Shown: positions 1 to 7,658 of the stretch, in pieces | Layout: the number at the start of each line of letters is the position of its first letter | Position numbering within the stretch: the stretch's first letter is position 1 | Origin: CAZTDD01 sp964612675 | GTDB taxonomy: Bacteria; Hinthialibacterota; Hinthialibacteria; Hinthialibacterales; JAKPRU01 | DNA length: 18,323 nucleotides | Direction of reading: 5' to 3' | Assembly (NCBI GenBank): GCA_964612675.1 | Contig: CAZTDD010000134.1 | Span: forward strand, 1 to 18,323 | Translations under genes and position numbers: made by a program | The notes under the pieces: model-generated | Seen by the model: the letters and a program-made list of their open reading frames with translations, nothing else | What the model was told of the DNA's origin: nothing | The model's database searches: none

Positions 1-39
1 TGAACGGGGGGAGAGATTTGGAAATGTTGGCAGGAGGAG

Positions 40-702
40 TCAGTTTTGCAACGTTCGGGTATAGTAAGTTCCGTCGTCAGTGATGTCGTGACTGGTAAAA
101 TCGTTATTCTCTCGATTGGGCTTTTCCCAATGCACTTCATGGGATACTCTTTCAATGTCAGGGGTATCATCTGTGGTCCCCGGAGGACCGGCATGCGCGG
201 TGTCCTCGACATCTATGGTAAAAGTGAAGCTGCTGGCGTCCGGCGCCGCATAAGTCGTGACGTCCAAAATGTCCTGGTCGGGCGAAGACTGATCGTCAAC
301 CCAGTCGTTATACGGTGTGGTACTTTGCCCTGGGGATGTTTCGTTTTGGTCTACTTTAAATCTCACTGAATCCGCGATCGTGTAATCAACGTCGTATTCT
401 GTTTTCGTATCCACATCAACGTAGTATTTAGTTTGACCGCCGATCTCTCGTTCCGGTTTTATCCACGGAAACCCGACTCCTGTAAAAACAGCTGCGTAGC
501 GGTTGCCCGCATACTGTACTATTGGTCGCGGTTCGTAAAGACTGTATGGCTCATCCCGCGATAAATCCATCGGTGGATCGGGATCGTAATAGGGGTATCC
601 GTTGCAGCTCAGGACGCTGTGCAGGCGGGGTAGTATGGCTACGATCCCCAGGATAATAACCGTTTCTAAGAAGCACCGCAGATGATGTTTCCTATTGTTC
701 AT
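40..702 (-). CDS. Small secreted or lipoprotein-like hypothetical protein
   Basis: I recognise no family. I chose the ATG at 702 (220 aa) because GGTGAT lies just upstream and the protein then begins MNNRKHHLRC, a basic n-region, followed by a hydrophobic stretch (about residues 14-24). A further in-frame ATG at 738 has a poorly spaced ribosome site. A VLSC sequence at residues 30-33 could be a lipobox, but Pro, Arg and His lie between it and the hydrophobic core, so ordinary secretion or a membrane anchor are equally possible. The mature part is rich in Asp, Thr and Tyr, has no further membrane segment and looks beta-rich. It follows the TPR-like gene by 92 nt on the same strand, suggesting co-transcription and a shared envelope role, which is inference. 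Its stop is visible at 40-42, so it is complete. Confidence 0.6.
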   Translation of the reverse strand: MNNRKHHLRCFLETVIILGIVAILPRLHSVLSCNGYPYYDPDPPMDLSRDEPYSLYEPRPIVQYAGNRYAAVFTGVGFPWIKPEREIGGQTKYYVDVDTKTEYDVDYTIADSVRFKVDQNETSPGQSTTPYNDWVDDQSSPDQDILDVTTYAAPDASSFTFTIDVEDTAHAGPPGTTDDTPDIERVSHEVHWEKPNRENNDFTSHDITDDGTYYTRTLQN

Positions 703-794
703 CGTATCACCCTTTCCGGTTCCCGCGATATCTGACATCTCACCATCTGATCTAATTCTTTTTTGCGTTCAGACAAAGTCCCTCATCTGGTTTC

Positions 795-2231
795 TTACGG
801 AGCAGCGGATCCCCCTCTACGTTCAATTTGTCTCCCAAGATGTAGCATGGCGTCCTTGCAGCGAAGGTATGCTCCCTGTGGGGAGGGATCGAGACGATCA
901 AGTACGTCTCGCCTGAGTGCGTCTGCGCGTTCGTATTCTTCTCGATGAAAGGCCGAACCCGCCAAACATGCCTTGACCAAGGGAACGATGTCGTCATACG
1001 GCGCTTTTTCAAGGATATCGCGCCAGATCCGAACAGCACTTTCTCGATCTTTGTCCAAGTAGATACAACTTAAACCAAAATTCATGGCTGCATTCGCACC
1101 GGCCAATGTATCGGGATAGTATTCCCCCATCACGTCAAGGGCCACTCGTTGACCGTCCCGAAGGCGATTCTGCCACCAAAGGGCCGTATGGTGCATGTCG
1201 AGCAGACTTGCGACCTGGTCTCGCGGTAACTGGCTTGCAACAGGCTCCTCCAACAACTGACTATTTATCAAAAAATCGGTAAGCTCTACCAGTTTTTGAA
1301 GATCTTCCGGACAATTCTCCATCCCGTAGCACATTTTGAGGGTACGAACGAGTACCCGTGCGGGAACATCCTTGTTCCGGTTAACGTATTGACGCAAAGA
1401 AGCACGCGCATCGTTGAAATCACGCCCCTCAAAGAACAAGAGTGTCGCTCGATATAGTGGAAGGTCTTGTGATTCGTCGTATCTGGACCGGGCAACACTC
1501 TCTGAAGCACAAAGCGTGTCGATCTTTTTCAAGAGTTTTAGTCCGGTATTATAATCTCCATCGGCTGCAATACACAGTGCATTCGCGATCTCTTTCGCAT
1601 AAGGCCGATCCTCCGACTCTTTCAAATGTGGAAAAACGTCCCGCATTGCCGAGGAATCTGGATCCGCAATTCGCATCGCCCGGAGACGACAAAACATCTC
1701 TGCAAAGTCCCTCCCCAGACCGTAAAACGCCTTCACATCCGGTGGGTACTTCTTTGTCACTTGGCGTTCATAGTCATCAACCGCAAGCAGGGCATCCTCA
1801 CCCATTTTCCATAAAAACATCTGGTAACGATCGCACAAAGTTTCATCCCATAGCTGCGTAATAGAGTGCCTGTAAATTGCTATAGCTTTTTCGAGGTGCC
1901 CCTCACGCGCCAGGATTGCTGCTTTCGTTAGCTGAGCCTCACGAAACAACAATGAATCAGGAGTGGTTTTCGTCAGCACGTAATTAACTACGTCTTTTAC
2001 ATTGAGTGGGTTTTCGGACGAAAGTGCGAATCTCCCTATATCCTTCACCGCCTCCAAAACGACGTCCTCATCTTGAGAGGTTTTTATTGTGTTTGTGGCC
2101 AGCGCTATGCGGTCAACTACGGTCAGATGCCTTGCCCGAAACCGGTATGCATTGACGAGATCGTCTTCCGCCCCTACAACTAATGCGAGTACAGGAATCC
2201 AGAGTCCTGAAAAAACAAGGAATCGTCTCAT
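795..2231 (-). CDS. Secreted TPR-like helical repeat protein
   Basis: The start at 2231 (478 aa) is set by a strong ribosome site, AGAGGTGG, three bases upstream of the ATG, and by the signal peptide it creates: MRR, a hydrophobic core to about residue 19, and probable cleavage after VGA at 19-21. The open frame runs on upstream to 2288 without a better start. The mature protein is almost entirely amphipathic helix, with alternating small (Ala/Gly) and aromatic residues as in tetratricopeptide-type repeats, for example the stretch containing LTKAAILAREGHLEKAIAIY. Such proteins are scaffolds, here probably periplasmic. No catalytic motif is visible. It lies 92 nt upstream of the small secreted gene, in the same direction. 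Exact repeat boundaries cannot be set by eye; a profile search (TPR, Sel1) would settle the family. Confidence 0.7.
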   Translation of the reverse strand: MRRFLVFSGLWIPVLALVVGAEDDLVNAYRFRARHLTVVDRIALATNTIKTSQDEDVVLEAVKDIGRFALSSENPLNVKDVVNYVLTKTTPDSLLFREAQLTKAAILAREGHLEKAIAIYRHSITQLWDETLCDRYQMFLWKMGEDALLAVDDYERQVTKKYPPDVKAFYGLGRDFAEMFCRLRAMRIADPDSSAMRDVFPHLKESEDRPYAKEIANALCIAADGDYNTGLKLLKKIDTLCASESVARSRYDESQDLPLYRATLLFFEGRDFNDARASLRQYVNRNKDVPARVLVRTLKMCYGMENCPEDLQKLVELTDFLINSQLLEEPVASQLPRDQVASLLDMHHTALWWQNRLRDGQRVALDVMGEYYPDTLAGANAAMNFGLSCIYLDKDRESAVRIWRDILEKAPYDDIVPLVKACLAGSAFHREEYERADALRRDVLDRLDPSPQGAYLRCKDAMLHLGRQIERRGGSAAP

Positions 2232-2388
2232 TATCCACCTCTTTCCGAAAGAAAGACAAAGAATTTTCAAGACGACTGATGTAAACAAACCTTTCCAGAA
2301 ACATCTACTTTAGTCGGAAAATATTATGCCGAGCTCCCACTGGTTTTACATTCCTACCCTTTATACTGCACAGTTTATCATGGCGAGC

Positions 2389-2400
2389 GGGGGGGGGGGG
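2389..2400. repeat. 12-G homopolymer tract
   Basis: Twelve consecutive G follow GCGAGC. The tract is intergenic, about 160 nt upstream of the TPR-like start. Such runs are prone to slippage, and to length errors in sequencing. Confidence 0.9.
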
Positions 2401-2713
2401 CAAGAGCTTTGCAGAAAAAAATAGAGAATCTCCTGTCACAGAAGCATTTTTTCTGTAGCATAAATGAGTGGCAATGACAGAAAACGTTCTTTATTGTCAT
2501 GCGATAATGCAGCTATCCTCCCTCCACTTTCTAATCGGAGCCGCAGCTATGTCCGCCTGAGGAACACATTGATGCAAAAGGTGTGCAATTATAAGAATGT
2601 TGATTACGTTAAGTTTGAGCCGAGTCCGGGCCCGTTCTTGCAGTCTGCCAAAGCGCGACCATTCAATCGATGAGCGCAAGACGATTGGTTTGGAGTCTGT
2701 TAGAATTAGAGAC

Positions 2714-2741
2714 GATCGGTCTATTAGTAGAAGAACCGATC
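2714..2741. promoter_or_regulatory. Hairpin upstream of the kinase gene
   Basis: GATCGGT at 2714-2720 is perfectly complementary to ACCGATC at 2735-2741, with a 14-nt loop. There is no T-run after it, so it is not a clear terminator. It could be an operator with two half-sites or a leader structure, about 120 nt before the kinase start. Function is not shown. Confidence 0.4.
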
Positions 2742-2761
2742 TCAATCGCTTCAGCGAAAAC

Positions 2762-2795
2762 GGGCCGGTTCTTGAGCCTGTCGAAAGGCCGGCCC
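2762..2795. repeat. REP-like palindromic element
   Basis: Stem arms GGGCCGG (2762-2768) and CCGGCCC (2789-2795) enclose a 20-nt loop containing TTGAGCCTGTCGAAA. From memory, the core TTCGACAGGCTCAA (reverse complement) recurs as a dispersed intergenic repeat in many unrelated bacterial genomes and resembles REP elements mobilised by RAYT (TnpA-REP) transposases. No transposase is in the window. There is no T-tract, so it is not an evident terminator. Confidence 0.6.
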
Positions 2796-2857
2796 AAGAT
2801 AACGGCATTGGTAAGAGGACAGGCTGATACATAGCGCTTGATTTGGAGGTTCGGATT

Positions 2858-4363
2858 GTGAGTTTGCTCGGATTGGATGTCGGAACGACGGGATGCAAAG
2901 CGACGGTTTGTAACGTGGATGGAAAAGTGATTGCTTCCGCCTACCGGGAGTATCCGCTCTTCTCACCCCAGCCGGGATGGGCGGAGCTGGACAGCGTTCG
3001 CGTCTGGGCGGATATCAAGGATTGCCTCGGACAGGTTGCGCAGGAAACAAAAAGCGACCCGATCACGGCTATTGCGGTTTCCTGCCAGGGCGAGGCCACC
3101 ACGCCGCTCGATGAGAACGGCAACATCCTCGATCGCTCGCCGGTCTCGTTCGACGCGCGTACGGGGGACCTGGTCTCCTGGTGGGAGGAAAATGTCGGCC
3201 GCGAGAAGATTTTCCAAATCACCGGCCAACCGCTCGCGGCACCGTTTACCGCCCTCAAACTCCAATGGATGAAACAGAATAAACCCGATGTATTCAAAAA
3301 GGTCAAAAAGTTCCTCTGCTACGAGGACTTTGTTTATCATCAACTCGGTCTCGAACCGGTGACCGATTACACCATCGCGGGCCGAACGATGTTCTTCGAT
3401 CTGAAGAAACACGATTGGTCGGAGGAACTGCTAGGACATGTCGGCTTAACACCGGACCACATGGCGCGTGTGGCTCCATCCGGAACGTCGATCGGCACGA
3501 TACCGGACAAAGTCGCCGATGAAATCGGGCTGCCGCGCGGTATCCAGGCGGTCACCGGCGGCCACGATCAGCCGTGCCAGACACTCGGCGCTGGCGTGAT
3601 CGAGCCGGATGTCGCTTCGTACGGAATCGGTACAGTCGAGTGTATCGTTCCAACCTTCACCGAGCCGATCCTCAACAACCAGATGCTCAACAGCAATATC
3701 TGTTGTTACGATCATACCTACGAGGGGCTCTTCATCGCGTTGGTCTACAACTTCACCGGTGGCGTTCTGTTCCGCTGGATACGCGATAATTTCGGCGAAC
3801 TCGAACAGCAGGAAGCCGAGAAAACCGGCCGGGACGTTTATGACATCCTCTGCGAGAAAGCGGCGGACAAACCGACGAATCTGCTTGTCCTGCCGCATTT
3901 CACCTCGACCGGCGTGCCGCATTTCGATACTCATTCGCGCGGTGCGATTCTCGGTATGACATTCAGCACAACCCAGGGAGAGATCATTCGTGCGATACTG
4001 GAGGGGATCACATTGGAGCTGCGCTATTGCGTGGATCTGCTGGAGAAGGCGGGCGTTACGATCAACGAGCTGCGCGCGACGGGCGGCGGATCGAAATCGG
4101 ACTACTGGATGCAGATCAAGGCGGACATTATGAACCGGCCGATCCGTGTCGAGGAGGTGACCGAGGCGAGCAGCCTCGGCTGTGCGATGCTGGCGGGAAC
4201 GGGTACCGGCGTCTACGCGTCCCTGGACGAAGCGGTGAAGCAACTCGTCAAACCGGGCAAAACCTTCGAACCGATCGAGAGCAACGCAGCCTATTACAAC
4301 GACCGTTTTGGTCTCTATATGGAGATTTACCCGAAACTCAAAGACCTGTTCCATCGGATGTGA
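2858..4363 (+). CDS. FGGY-family carbohydrate kinase (xylulokinase-like)
   Basis: An ATP-dependent kinase of a free sugar or polyol, acting in the cytoplasm. The start is GTG at 2858 (501 aa) because GGAGG lies at 2845-2849 with an 8-nt spacer; an in-frame TTG at 2843 lacks this. Length is usual for the family. The N-terminal actin-like domain opens with LGLDVGTTGCKA (residues 4-15), the phosphate-binding loop. GGHDQPCQTLGAG (234-246) carries the likely catalytic base Asp237. The C-terminal domain has ATGGGSKSDYW (407-417), the adenosine-binding motif. The substrate cannot be read from sequence: xylulokinase, gluconokinase and other FGGY branches share these motifs, and HDQ differs from the GGGDNA of classical XylB. 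A Gfo/Idh/MocA dehydrogenase follows 115 nt downstream, so the pair probably oxidises a sugar or cyclitol and phosphorylates the product. Confidence 0.9.
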   Translation: MSLLGLDVGTTGCKATVCNVDGKVIASAYREYPLFSPQPGWAELDSVRVWADIKDCLGQVAQETKSDPITAIAVSCQGEATTPLDENGNILDRSPVSFDARTGDLVSWWEENVGREKIFQITGQPLAAPFTALKLQWMKQNKPDVFKKVKKFLCYEDFVYHQLGLEPVTDYTIAGRTMFFDLKKHDWSEELLGHVGLTPDHMARVAPSGTSIGTIPDKVADEIGLPRGIQAVTGGHDQPCQTLGAGVIEPDVASYGIGTVECIVPTFTEPILNNQMLNSNICCYDHTYEGLFIALVYNFTGGVLFRWIRDNFGELEQQEAEKTGRDVYDILCEKAADKPTNLLVLPHFTSTGVPHFDTHSRGAILGMTFSTTQGEIIRAILEGITLELRYCVDLLEKAGVTINELRATGGGSKSDYWMQIKADIMNRPIRVEEVTEASSLGCAMLAGTGTGVYASLDEAVKQLVKPGKTFEPIESNAAYYNDRFGLYMEIYPKLKDLFHRM

Positions 4364-4403
4364 GGATGGGTAGAGTAGTGATGAGAAAAGACCCTCACCC
4401 CGT

Positions 4404-4424
4404 CCCTCTCCCAGAGGGAGAGGG
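4404..4424. repeat. Palindromic intergenic repeat between kinase and dehydrogenase
   Basis: CCCTCTCCC (4404-4412) and GGGAGAGGG (4416-4424) form a perfect 9-bp stem with loop AGA. The surroundings (CCCTCACCCCGTCCCTCTCCC before, GGAACGG after) match, from memory, a dispersed intergenic palindrome seen in many bacteria. No T-tract follows, so strict termination is unlikely, but the stem could attenuate transcription or stabilise the 3' end of the kinase message. Confidence 0.75.
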
Positions 4425-4478
4425 GGAACGGCAACATCATCGCCAACATGCCGAGCGACCAACTTCGGAGTGCAGAAA

Positions 4479-5519
4479 ATGAATAACAACTTACCTGTTC
4501 GAATCGGAATCATTGGTTGTGGTGGGATGGGGAATATGCATCGAGCCAGCTGCGCGCTGAATGAACTGGCGGAACTGGTCGCAGTCGCCGATGCGGACCC
4601 CGACATCTGCCAGGCAAAAGCGAAAGACTGGGGCGCAGAAGCGGCACCGAATTACAAAGCCCTGCTGGAACGCTCCGACATCGACGCGGTGTTCATCACC
4701 ACGCCTACACCCACCCACGCGGAGCTCGCGGTCGAAGCACTCGAACACGGCAAGCATACGTTCGTCGAGAAACCGATGGCCCGCACAATCGAACAGGCCA
4801 AAACCATGGTCGATGCGGCGAACCGCACGGACCGGATCTCCATGGTCGGCCAGGTGATCCGATTCTGGCCGGAATATCGCGTCTTCAGGGAAGCCGTTGC
4901 GGAGAATCGGTACGGACAACTCCGCTCGCTGCGTCTGCACCGCACCGGCGGCTGCCCGACTTGGGGCGTGAACAACTGGTTCACCGAGGGCACACAGAGC
5001 GGTTCCGCCGCGCTTGATCTCCATACCCATGACACGGATTTCGTCGTATTCCTGCTTGGAAAACCGGACGCGGTTCATTCACACGGCTCGAAGGACCACA
5101 CCGGTTGGTGGAGCATTATTACACAGTATGTTTACTCAGACGGGCCGAGCGTGTACGCGGAGGGCAGCTGGTATTATTCCGAAAAGTTCCCATTCAACAT
5201 GAGTTTCCGTGCGGTGTTCGAGGAAGGTGTGCTGGATTACGACAGCGGCCGTGACGATACGCTGTTGTTTTACCCGAAGGCGGGCGAACCCGACAAACCC
5301 CGCCTGCCGGAGATCCCAAAGGCGCAGGCGGAGGGGATCAATATTACCGACATCGGCGCGTACTATTTGGAGGACATTCATTTCTTCGAGTGTATCGCAA
5401 AGGGACAGAAACCGGAGACCGCAACCTTCCAAACCAGCTACGAAGCGCTCCAGGTCGTCTTCAGCGAAATCCGTTCGGCGGAGGAGAATAAGCCGGTGAG
5501 GATTGAAAATCTCACATAG
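4479..5519 (+). CDS. Gfo/Idh/MocA-family NAD(P)-dependent oxidoreductase
   Basis: A cytoplasmic dehydrogenase of a sugar, inositol-like or amino-sugar substrate. I use the ATG at 4479 (346 aa), with GGAG at 4467-4470 and an 8-nt spacer; a GTG at 4470 overlaps that site. The N-terminal Rossmann fold shows GCGGMG (residues 13-18). Asp38 at the end of the second strand suggests NAD rather than NADP. EKP at 97-99 carries the conserved Lys98. DLHTHDTD at 180-187 supplies the Asp-x3-His pair (Asp180, His184) expected near the active site of inositol-dehydrogenase-type members. Length and domain order are normal. It probably shares an operon with the upstream kinase, with a palindromic repeat between them. 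Substrate remains unknown: many family members of this size act on diverse polyols. Confidence 0.92.
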   Translation: MNNNLPVRIGIIGCGGMGNMHRASCALNELAELVAVADADPDICQAKAKDWGAEAAPNYKALLERSDIDAVFITTPTPTHAELAVEALEHGKHTFVEKPMARTIEQAKTMVDAANRTDRISMVGQVIRFWPEYRVFREAVAENRYGQLRSLRLHRTGGCPTWGVNNWFTEGTQSGSAALDLHTHDTDFVVFLLGKPDAVHSHGSKDHTGWWSIITQYVYSDGPSVYAEGSWYYSEKFPFNMSFRAVFEEGVLDYDSGRDDTLLFYPKAGEPDKPRLPEIPKAQAEGINITDIGAYYLEDIHFFECIAKGQKPETATFQTSYEALQVVFSEIRSAEENKPVRIENLT

Positions 5520-5540
5520 ACTGGAGACCGAAGGCCAGTC
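5519..5540 (+). promoter_or_regulatory. Short hairpin just before the DUF4160 gene
   Basis: GACTGG (5519-5524) pairs with CCAGTC (5535-5540) around a 10-nt loop. It starts on the last base of the dehydrogenase stop and ends two bases before the next ATG. It could shield the ribosome site of the DUF4160 gene, which otherwise has no good Shine-Dalgarno. It is too weak for a terminator. Confidence 0.35.
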
Positions 5541-5542
5541 CA

Positions 5543-5791
5543 ATGCCTGTCATAGCACGCTTCTACGGCATAGTGATTAAGATGTACTTTAAAGAGCACG
5601 GCGTTCCCCACTTCCACGCCGTTTATGCCGAGTTTAACGGTGTGTTTGACCTTGCGACTTTGGAGATGATCGAGGGCGATTTACCCAGAAGGGCTCAGAG
5701 AATGGTTCGAGAATGGGCTGAACTCTATCGAGAGCAACTGCAAGAAATGTGGCATAGTCAGGAATTCAGAAAACTCCCAGGGTTGGAGTGA
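5543..5791 (+). CDS. DUF4160 family small protein
   Basis: 82 aa, the usual size for DUF4160. The diagnostic opening is MPVIARFYGIVIKMYF, followed by HGVPHFHAVY (residues 19-28), whose two histidines (23, 25) are the family hallmark and a possible catalytic or metal site, and a C-terminal amphipathic helix. The biochemical role is unknown. Family members are very often next to a DUF2442 gene, as here, and the pair is commonly suspected to be a toxin-antitoxin-like module; which partner would be toxic is not known to me. It starts 23 nt after the dehydrogenase stop in the same direction, so read-through from the catabolic unit is possible, with a small hairpin in between. The DUF2442 gene follows after 6 nt. 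Confidence 0.85.
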   Translation: MPVIARFYGIVIKMYFKEHGVPHFHAVYAEFNGVFDLATLEMIEGDLPRRAQRMVREWAELYREQLQEMWHSQEFRKLPGLE

Positions 5792-5797
5792 CGAAAC

Positions 5798-6082
5798 ATG
5801 TTGAAGACGTACCCCAAAGTTGTCAATGTGCAGGCGAAGCCGGGCAAACAGCTCCTTGTTACTTTCGAGAACGGAGTGAGGCGAGAATACGACTGCCGTC
5901 CGTTGCTTGAAACAGAGGCGTTTGAAGCTCTCAAAGAAGACGTGTTTTTCGGATCTGTGAAAACAGACCCGGGCGGATATGGTATCAGTTGGAGTAACGA
6001 CATCGACTTGAGCGAGTCCGAACTGTGGAAGTACGGCAGACCGGTCGAGCCTGAAACCGGGAAGCCTTGGGAATCTGGCTAG
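5798..6082 (+). CDS. DUF2442 family small protein
   Basis: 94 aa. It matches the family layout: an N-terminal strand region with VQAKPGKQLLVTFENGVRREYD (split here as VQAKPGKQLL at residues 11-20, then VTFENGVRREYD), then a PLLE segment and the Gly/Trp/Asp-rich GYGISWSNDIDLSESELW, the usual family end. A second, degenerate copy of this C-terminal motif occurs at 17474-17542. GGAG near 5786, overlapping the end of the DUF4160 gene, serves as its ribosome site, so translation is likely coupled. In nature DUF2442 proteins pair with DUF4160 proteins; the pair is probably one module. Function unproven. Confidence 0.85.
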   Translation: MLKTYPKVVNVQAKPGKQLLVTFENGVRREYDCRPLLETEAFEALKEDVFFGSVKTDPGGYGISWSNDIDLSESELWKYGRPVEPETGKPWESG

Positions 6083-6105
6083 TAGCCGCGCTGACTGCTG
6101 AGAGC

Positions 6106-6630
6106 TTATTGCGTCGCTTGATCACCGTGTATTATGTATCTTGCCAGCCTTCCGTATGAACTCTCCCCTTCTGCAGATGCCTTTGACTGCTCCGTAACCT
6201 TACGGACAGTATCCTTCATTTCATCCATCGGCATTGCGGCAAGAACCTCCATGAGCCGAGGAATACTATCTTTTCTTGATTTGCCGGGTTGGAAGTGCTT
6301 GCTGGCGGCAATCCCTAGCTTCTTAATGTCACCTGGTTCCCTCAAAACACTTCCGTCTCGCACCATCGATTCAAACTCTGTCAGGATGTTGTACCGCTCC
6401 GGGTCACTGTGCTCTAACTGCTTCACCACTTTCGAAATAGTACGCTTGTCGCTTGCAGGTGTAGACACATTCCTGTTCCCGGCTCTGGTCTTCCTGTCTC
6501 TCAGGTATTCAATCAGATCGCCGGCTTCCCCGTTAGACAGGAACGCAGCAGCTTCACTTAATTCACTTTTTGTGAACTCCTCCTGGAGGAGCATCACTTT
6601 GAGCACCGCCTGACGTACGCGCTTCTTCAT
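6106..6630 (-). CDS. Helical partner protein of the ParA ATPase, unknown family
   Basis: 174 aa; I do not recognise a named family. Its ATG overlaps the ParA stop as ATGA (6627-6630), so the two are translationally coupled and probably made in fixed ratio. It is basic at the N-terminus (MKKRVRQAVLKVM). A segment around residues 19-43 (FTKSELSEAAAFL onwards) could be a helix-turn-helix or winged-helix core, and a conserved-looking block at about 106-131 contains LGIAASKHFQPGKSRKDSI. There is no membrane segment or signal. By position it would be the adaptor or DNA-binding partner that stimulates the ATPase, the place a ParB or centromere-binding protein takes in partition loci, but it has no visible ParB motif. 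The downstream gene is convergent, 23 nt away. Confidence 0.7.
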   Translation of the reverse strand: MKKRVRQAVLKVMLLQEEFTKSELSEAAAFLSNGEAGDLIEYLRDRKTRAGNRNVSTPASDKRTISKVVKQLEHSDPERYNILTEFESMVRDGSVLREPGDIKKLGIAASKHFQPGKSRKDSIPRLMEVLAAMPMDEMKDTVRKVTEQSKASAEGESSYGRLARYIIHGDQATQ

Positions 6631-7481
6631 TTGAGATGGACTCCTTTCAGGAATTCGTCGGCCACATCGCTAAACTCACCAATCACATAATCCCGAGCAT
6701 ACGAAGTCATGAATATGGGCTTTCCCGCCCTGGAACCGGCGGCATAGGAGTCTGAATGGTAGGCTACGTTCTCAAACACTGGCCAACTATTCTCCTCAGC
6801 GACGCTTCTAACATCCGCACAAGACGTAATCTGCTCAGGTGGAGTGTTGGACCGGCGCAAGTCGTTGAAGATGATGCCCGCTATTTCAATTTCCTGATCC
6901 TGATAAACCTGTCTGAACTCCTTGAGCGACCTGGCAAGCAAAGGAAGGCCGATCGTAGCAAGAAACTCCGGCTTGACCGGGACGAATACATATCGGCTGG
7001 AGCGATAGGCGGCTGTCGTAAGAATGGATTCGGTCGGCGCGCAGTCGATGAGAATAAGGTCATACGACTCCTCGATATTCGCTATAAATCGCGGTAAGAG
7101 CTGCGCCTTCTCAGTCGGGTTCTTCAGCGTCCAAGACAACTCCAAGCGAGAAGGAACAAGATCCAAGAGACTACCGTCATCCCATTCGTGAAGGTTGACA
7201 ATTGCCTCCATGGGGTCGGTCAACGTCGGTGCCGCGGAACTGGCGGAAGGTGCCGAGAATTGCTCGAAAATATCAACAATAGTCCGTGTATCCGGTTTGT
7301 GCAGAAAAGCGAGGTAGTCCTCTTCCCCAAGAAAGTACTGACTCAAGTTCGCCTGTGGGTCTAAGTCGATGCACAGAACCTTGAGGTTCTTATACCACGA
7401 ACAATGCCAAGCGAGATTGAAAGCCAGGGTCGATTTCCCAACCCCTCCTTTCATGTTTACCAGCGATGCGACAGTTACCAT
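6627..7481 (-). CDS. ParA/Soj-type P-loop ATPase
   Basis: 284 aa from the ATG at 7481, chosen for AGGAG seven bases upstream; the frame is open to 7586, but that extension has no protein-like features. It is a dimerising deviant-Walker-A ATPase that moves or positions cargo on the nucleoid. KGGVGKST at residues 11-18 is the deviant Walker A with signature Lys11; DLDPQANLS (39-47) is the Walker A' region, and LILIDCAPT (142-150) the Walker B. There is no N-terminal helix-turn-helix, so it is of the small ParA/Soj or type Ib kind. The partner is not ParB but the coupled 174-aa protein, and no replication gene is near, so plasmid partition is not the obvious role: integrated-element maintenance, protein localisation or a defence-type system are alternatives. 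A sigma70-like promoter lies at 7659-7687. Confidence 0.9.
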   Translation of the reverse strand: MVTVASLVNMKGGVGKSTLAFNLAWHCSWYKNLKVLCIDLDPQANLSQYFLGEEDYLAFLHKPDTRTIVDIFEQFSAPSASSAAPTLTDPMEAIVNLHEWDDGSLLDLVPSRLELSWTLKNPTEKAQLLPRFIANIEESYDLILIDCAPTESILTTAAYRSSRYVFVPVKPEFLATIGLPLLARSLKEFRQVYQDQEIEIAGIIFNDLRRSNTPPEQITSCADVRSVAEENSWPVFENVAYHSDSYAAGSRAGKPIFMTSYARDYVIGEFSDVADEFLKGVHLK

Positions 7482-7658
7482 GTTTATGCTCCTGACATTT
7501 GACAATGAGCATCCTGTCCGCACGAGCCCCTGTGGCTCACTACACCCTACCCTGTTCTTCACCAATAGCGTAGAAACTATAGACACTCATACGTCTCTTC
7601 CTGACGACTAATCCAGAGCACCCATTTGCTGCAGAAATACAATAACCCGATAATGAAT

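Larger units (their letters stand above)
2232..2857. other. 626-nt gene-free gap between divergent genes
   Basis: No open frame here has both a credible ribosome site and protein-like composition. It must hold the promoters of the divergent TPR-like and kinase genes, but I cannot point to convincing -35/-10 pairs. It contains a 12-G run (2389-2400), a loose nested inverted repeat (2433-2438 with 2475-2480), a 7-bp hairpin (2714-2741) and a REP-like palindrome (2762-2795). Confidence 0.6.

Noticed and set aside
2433..2480. Possible terminator or small RNA around CTGTCA...TGACAG
   Set aside because: The stem is only 6 bp with a long, poorly pairing interior, so it is no better than chance.
3446..4606. 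386-residue open frame antisense to the kinase and dehydrogenase
   Set aside because: It mirrors the codon pattern of a clear FGGY kinase on the other strand, has no ribosome site or family feature, and spans two real genes.
7482..7658. Search for iterons or a centromere-like array upstream of ParA
   Set aside because: Only a 5-bp palindrome and non-repeating sequence are seen; no tandem repeats to support a partition site.
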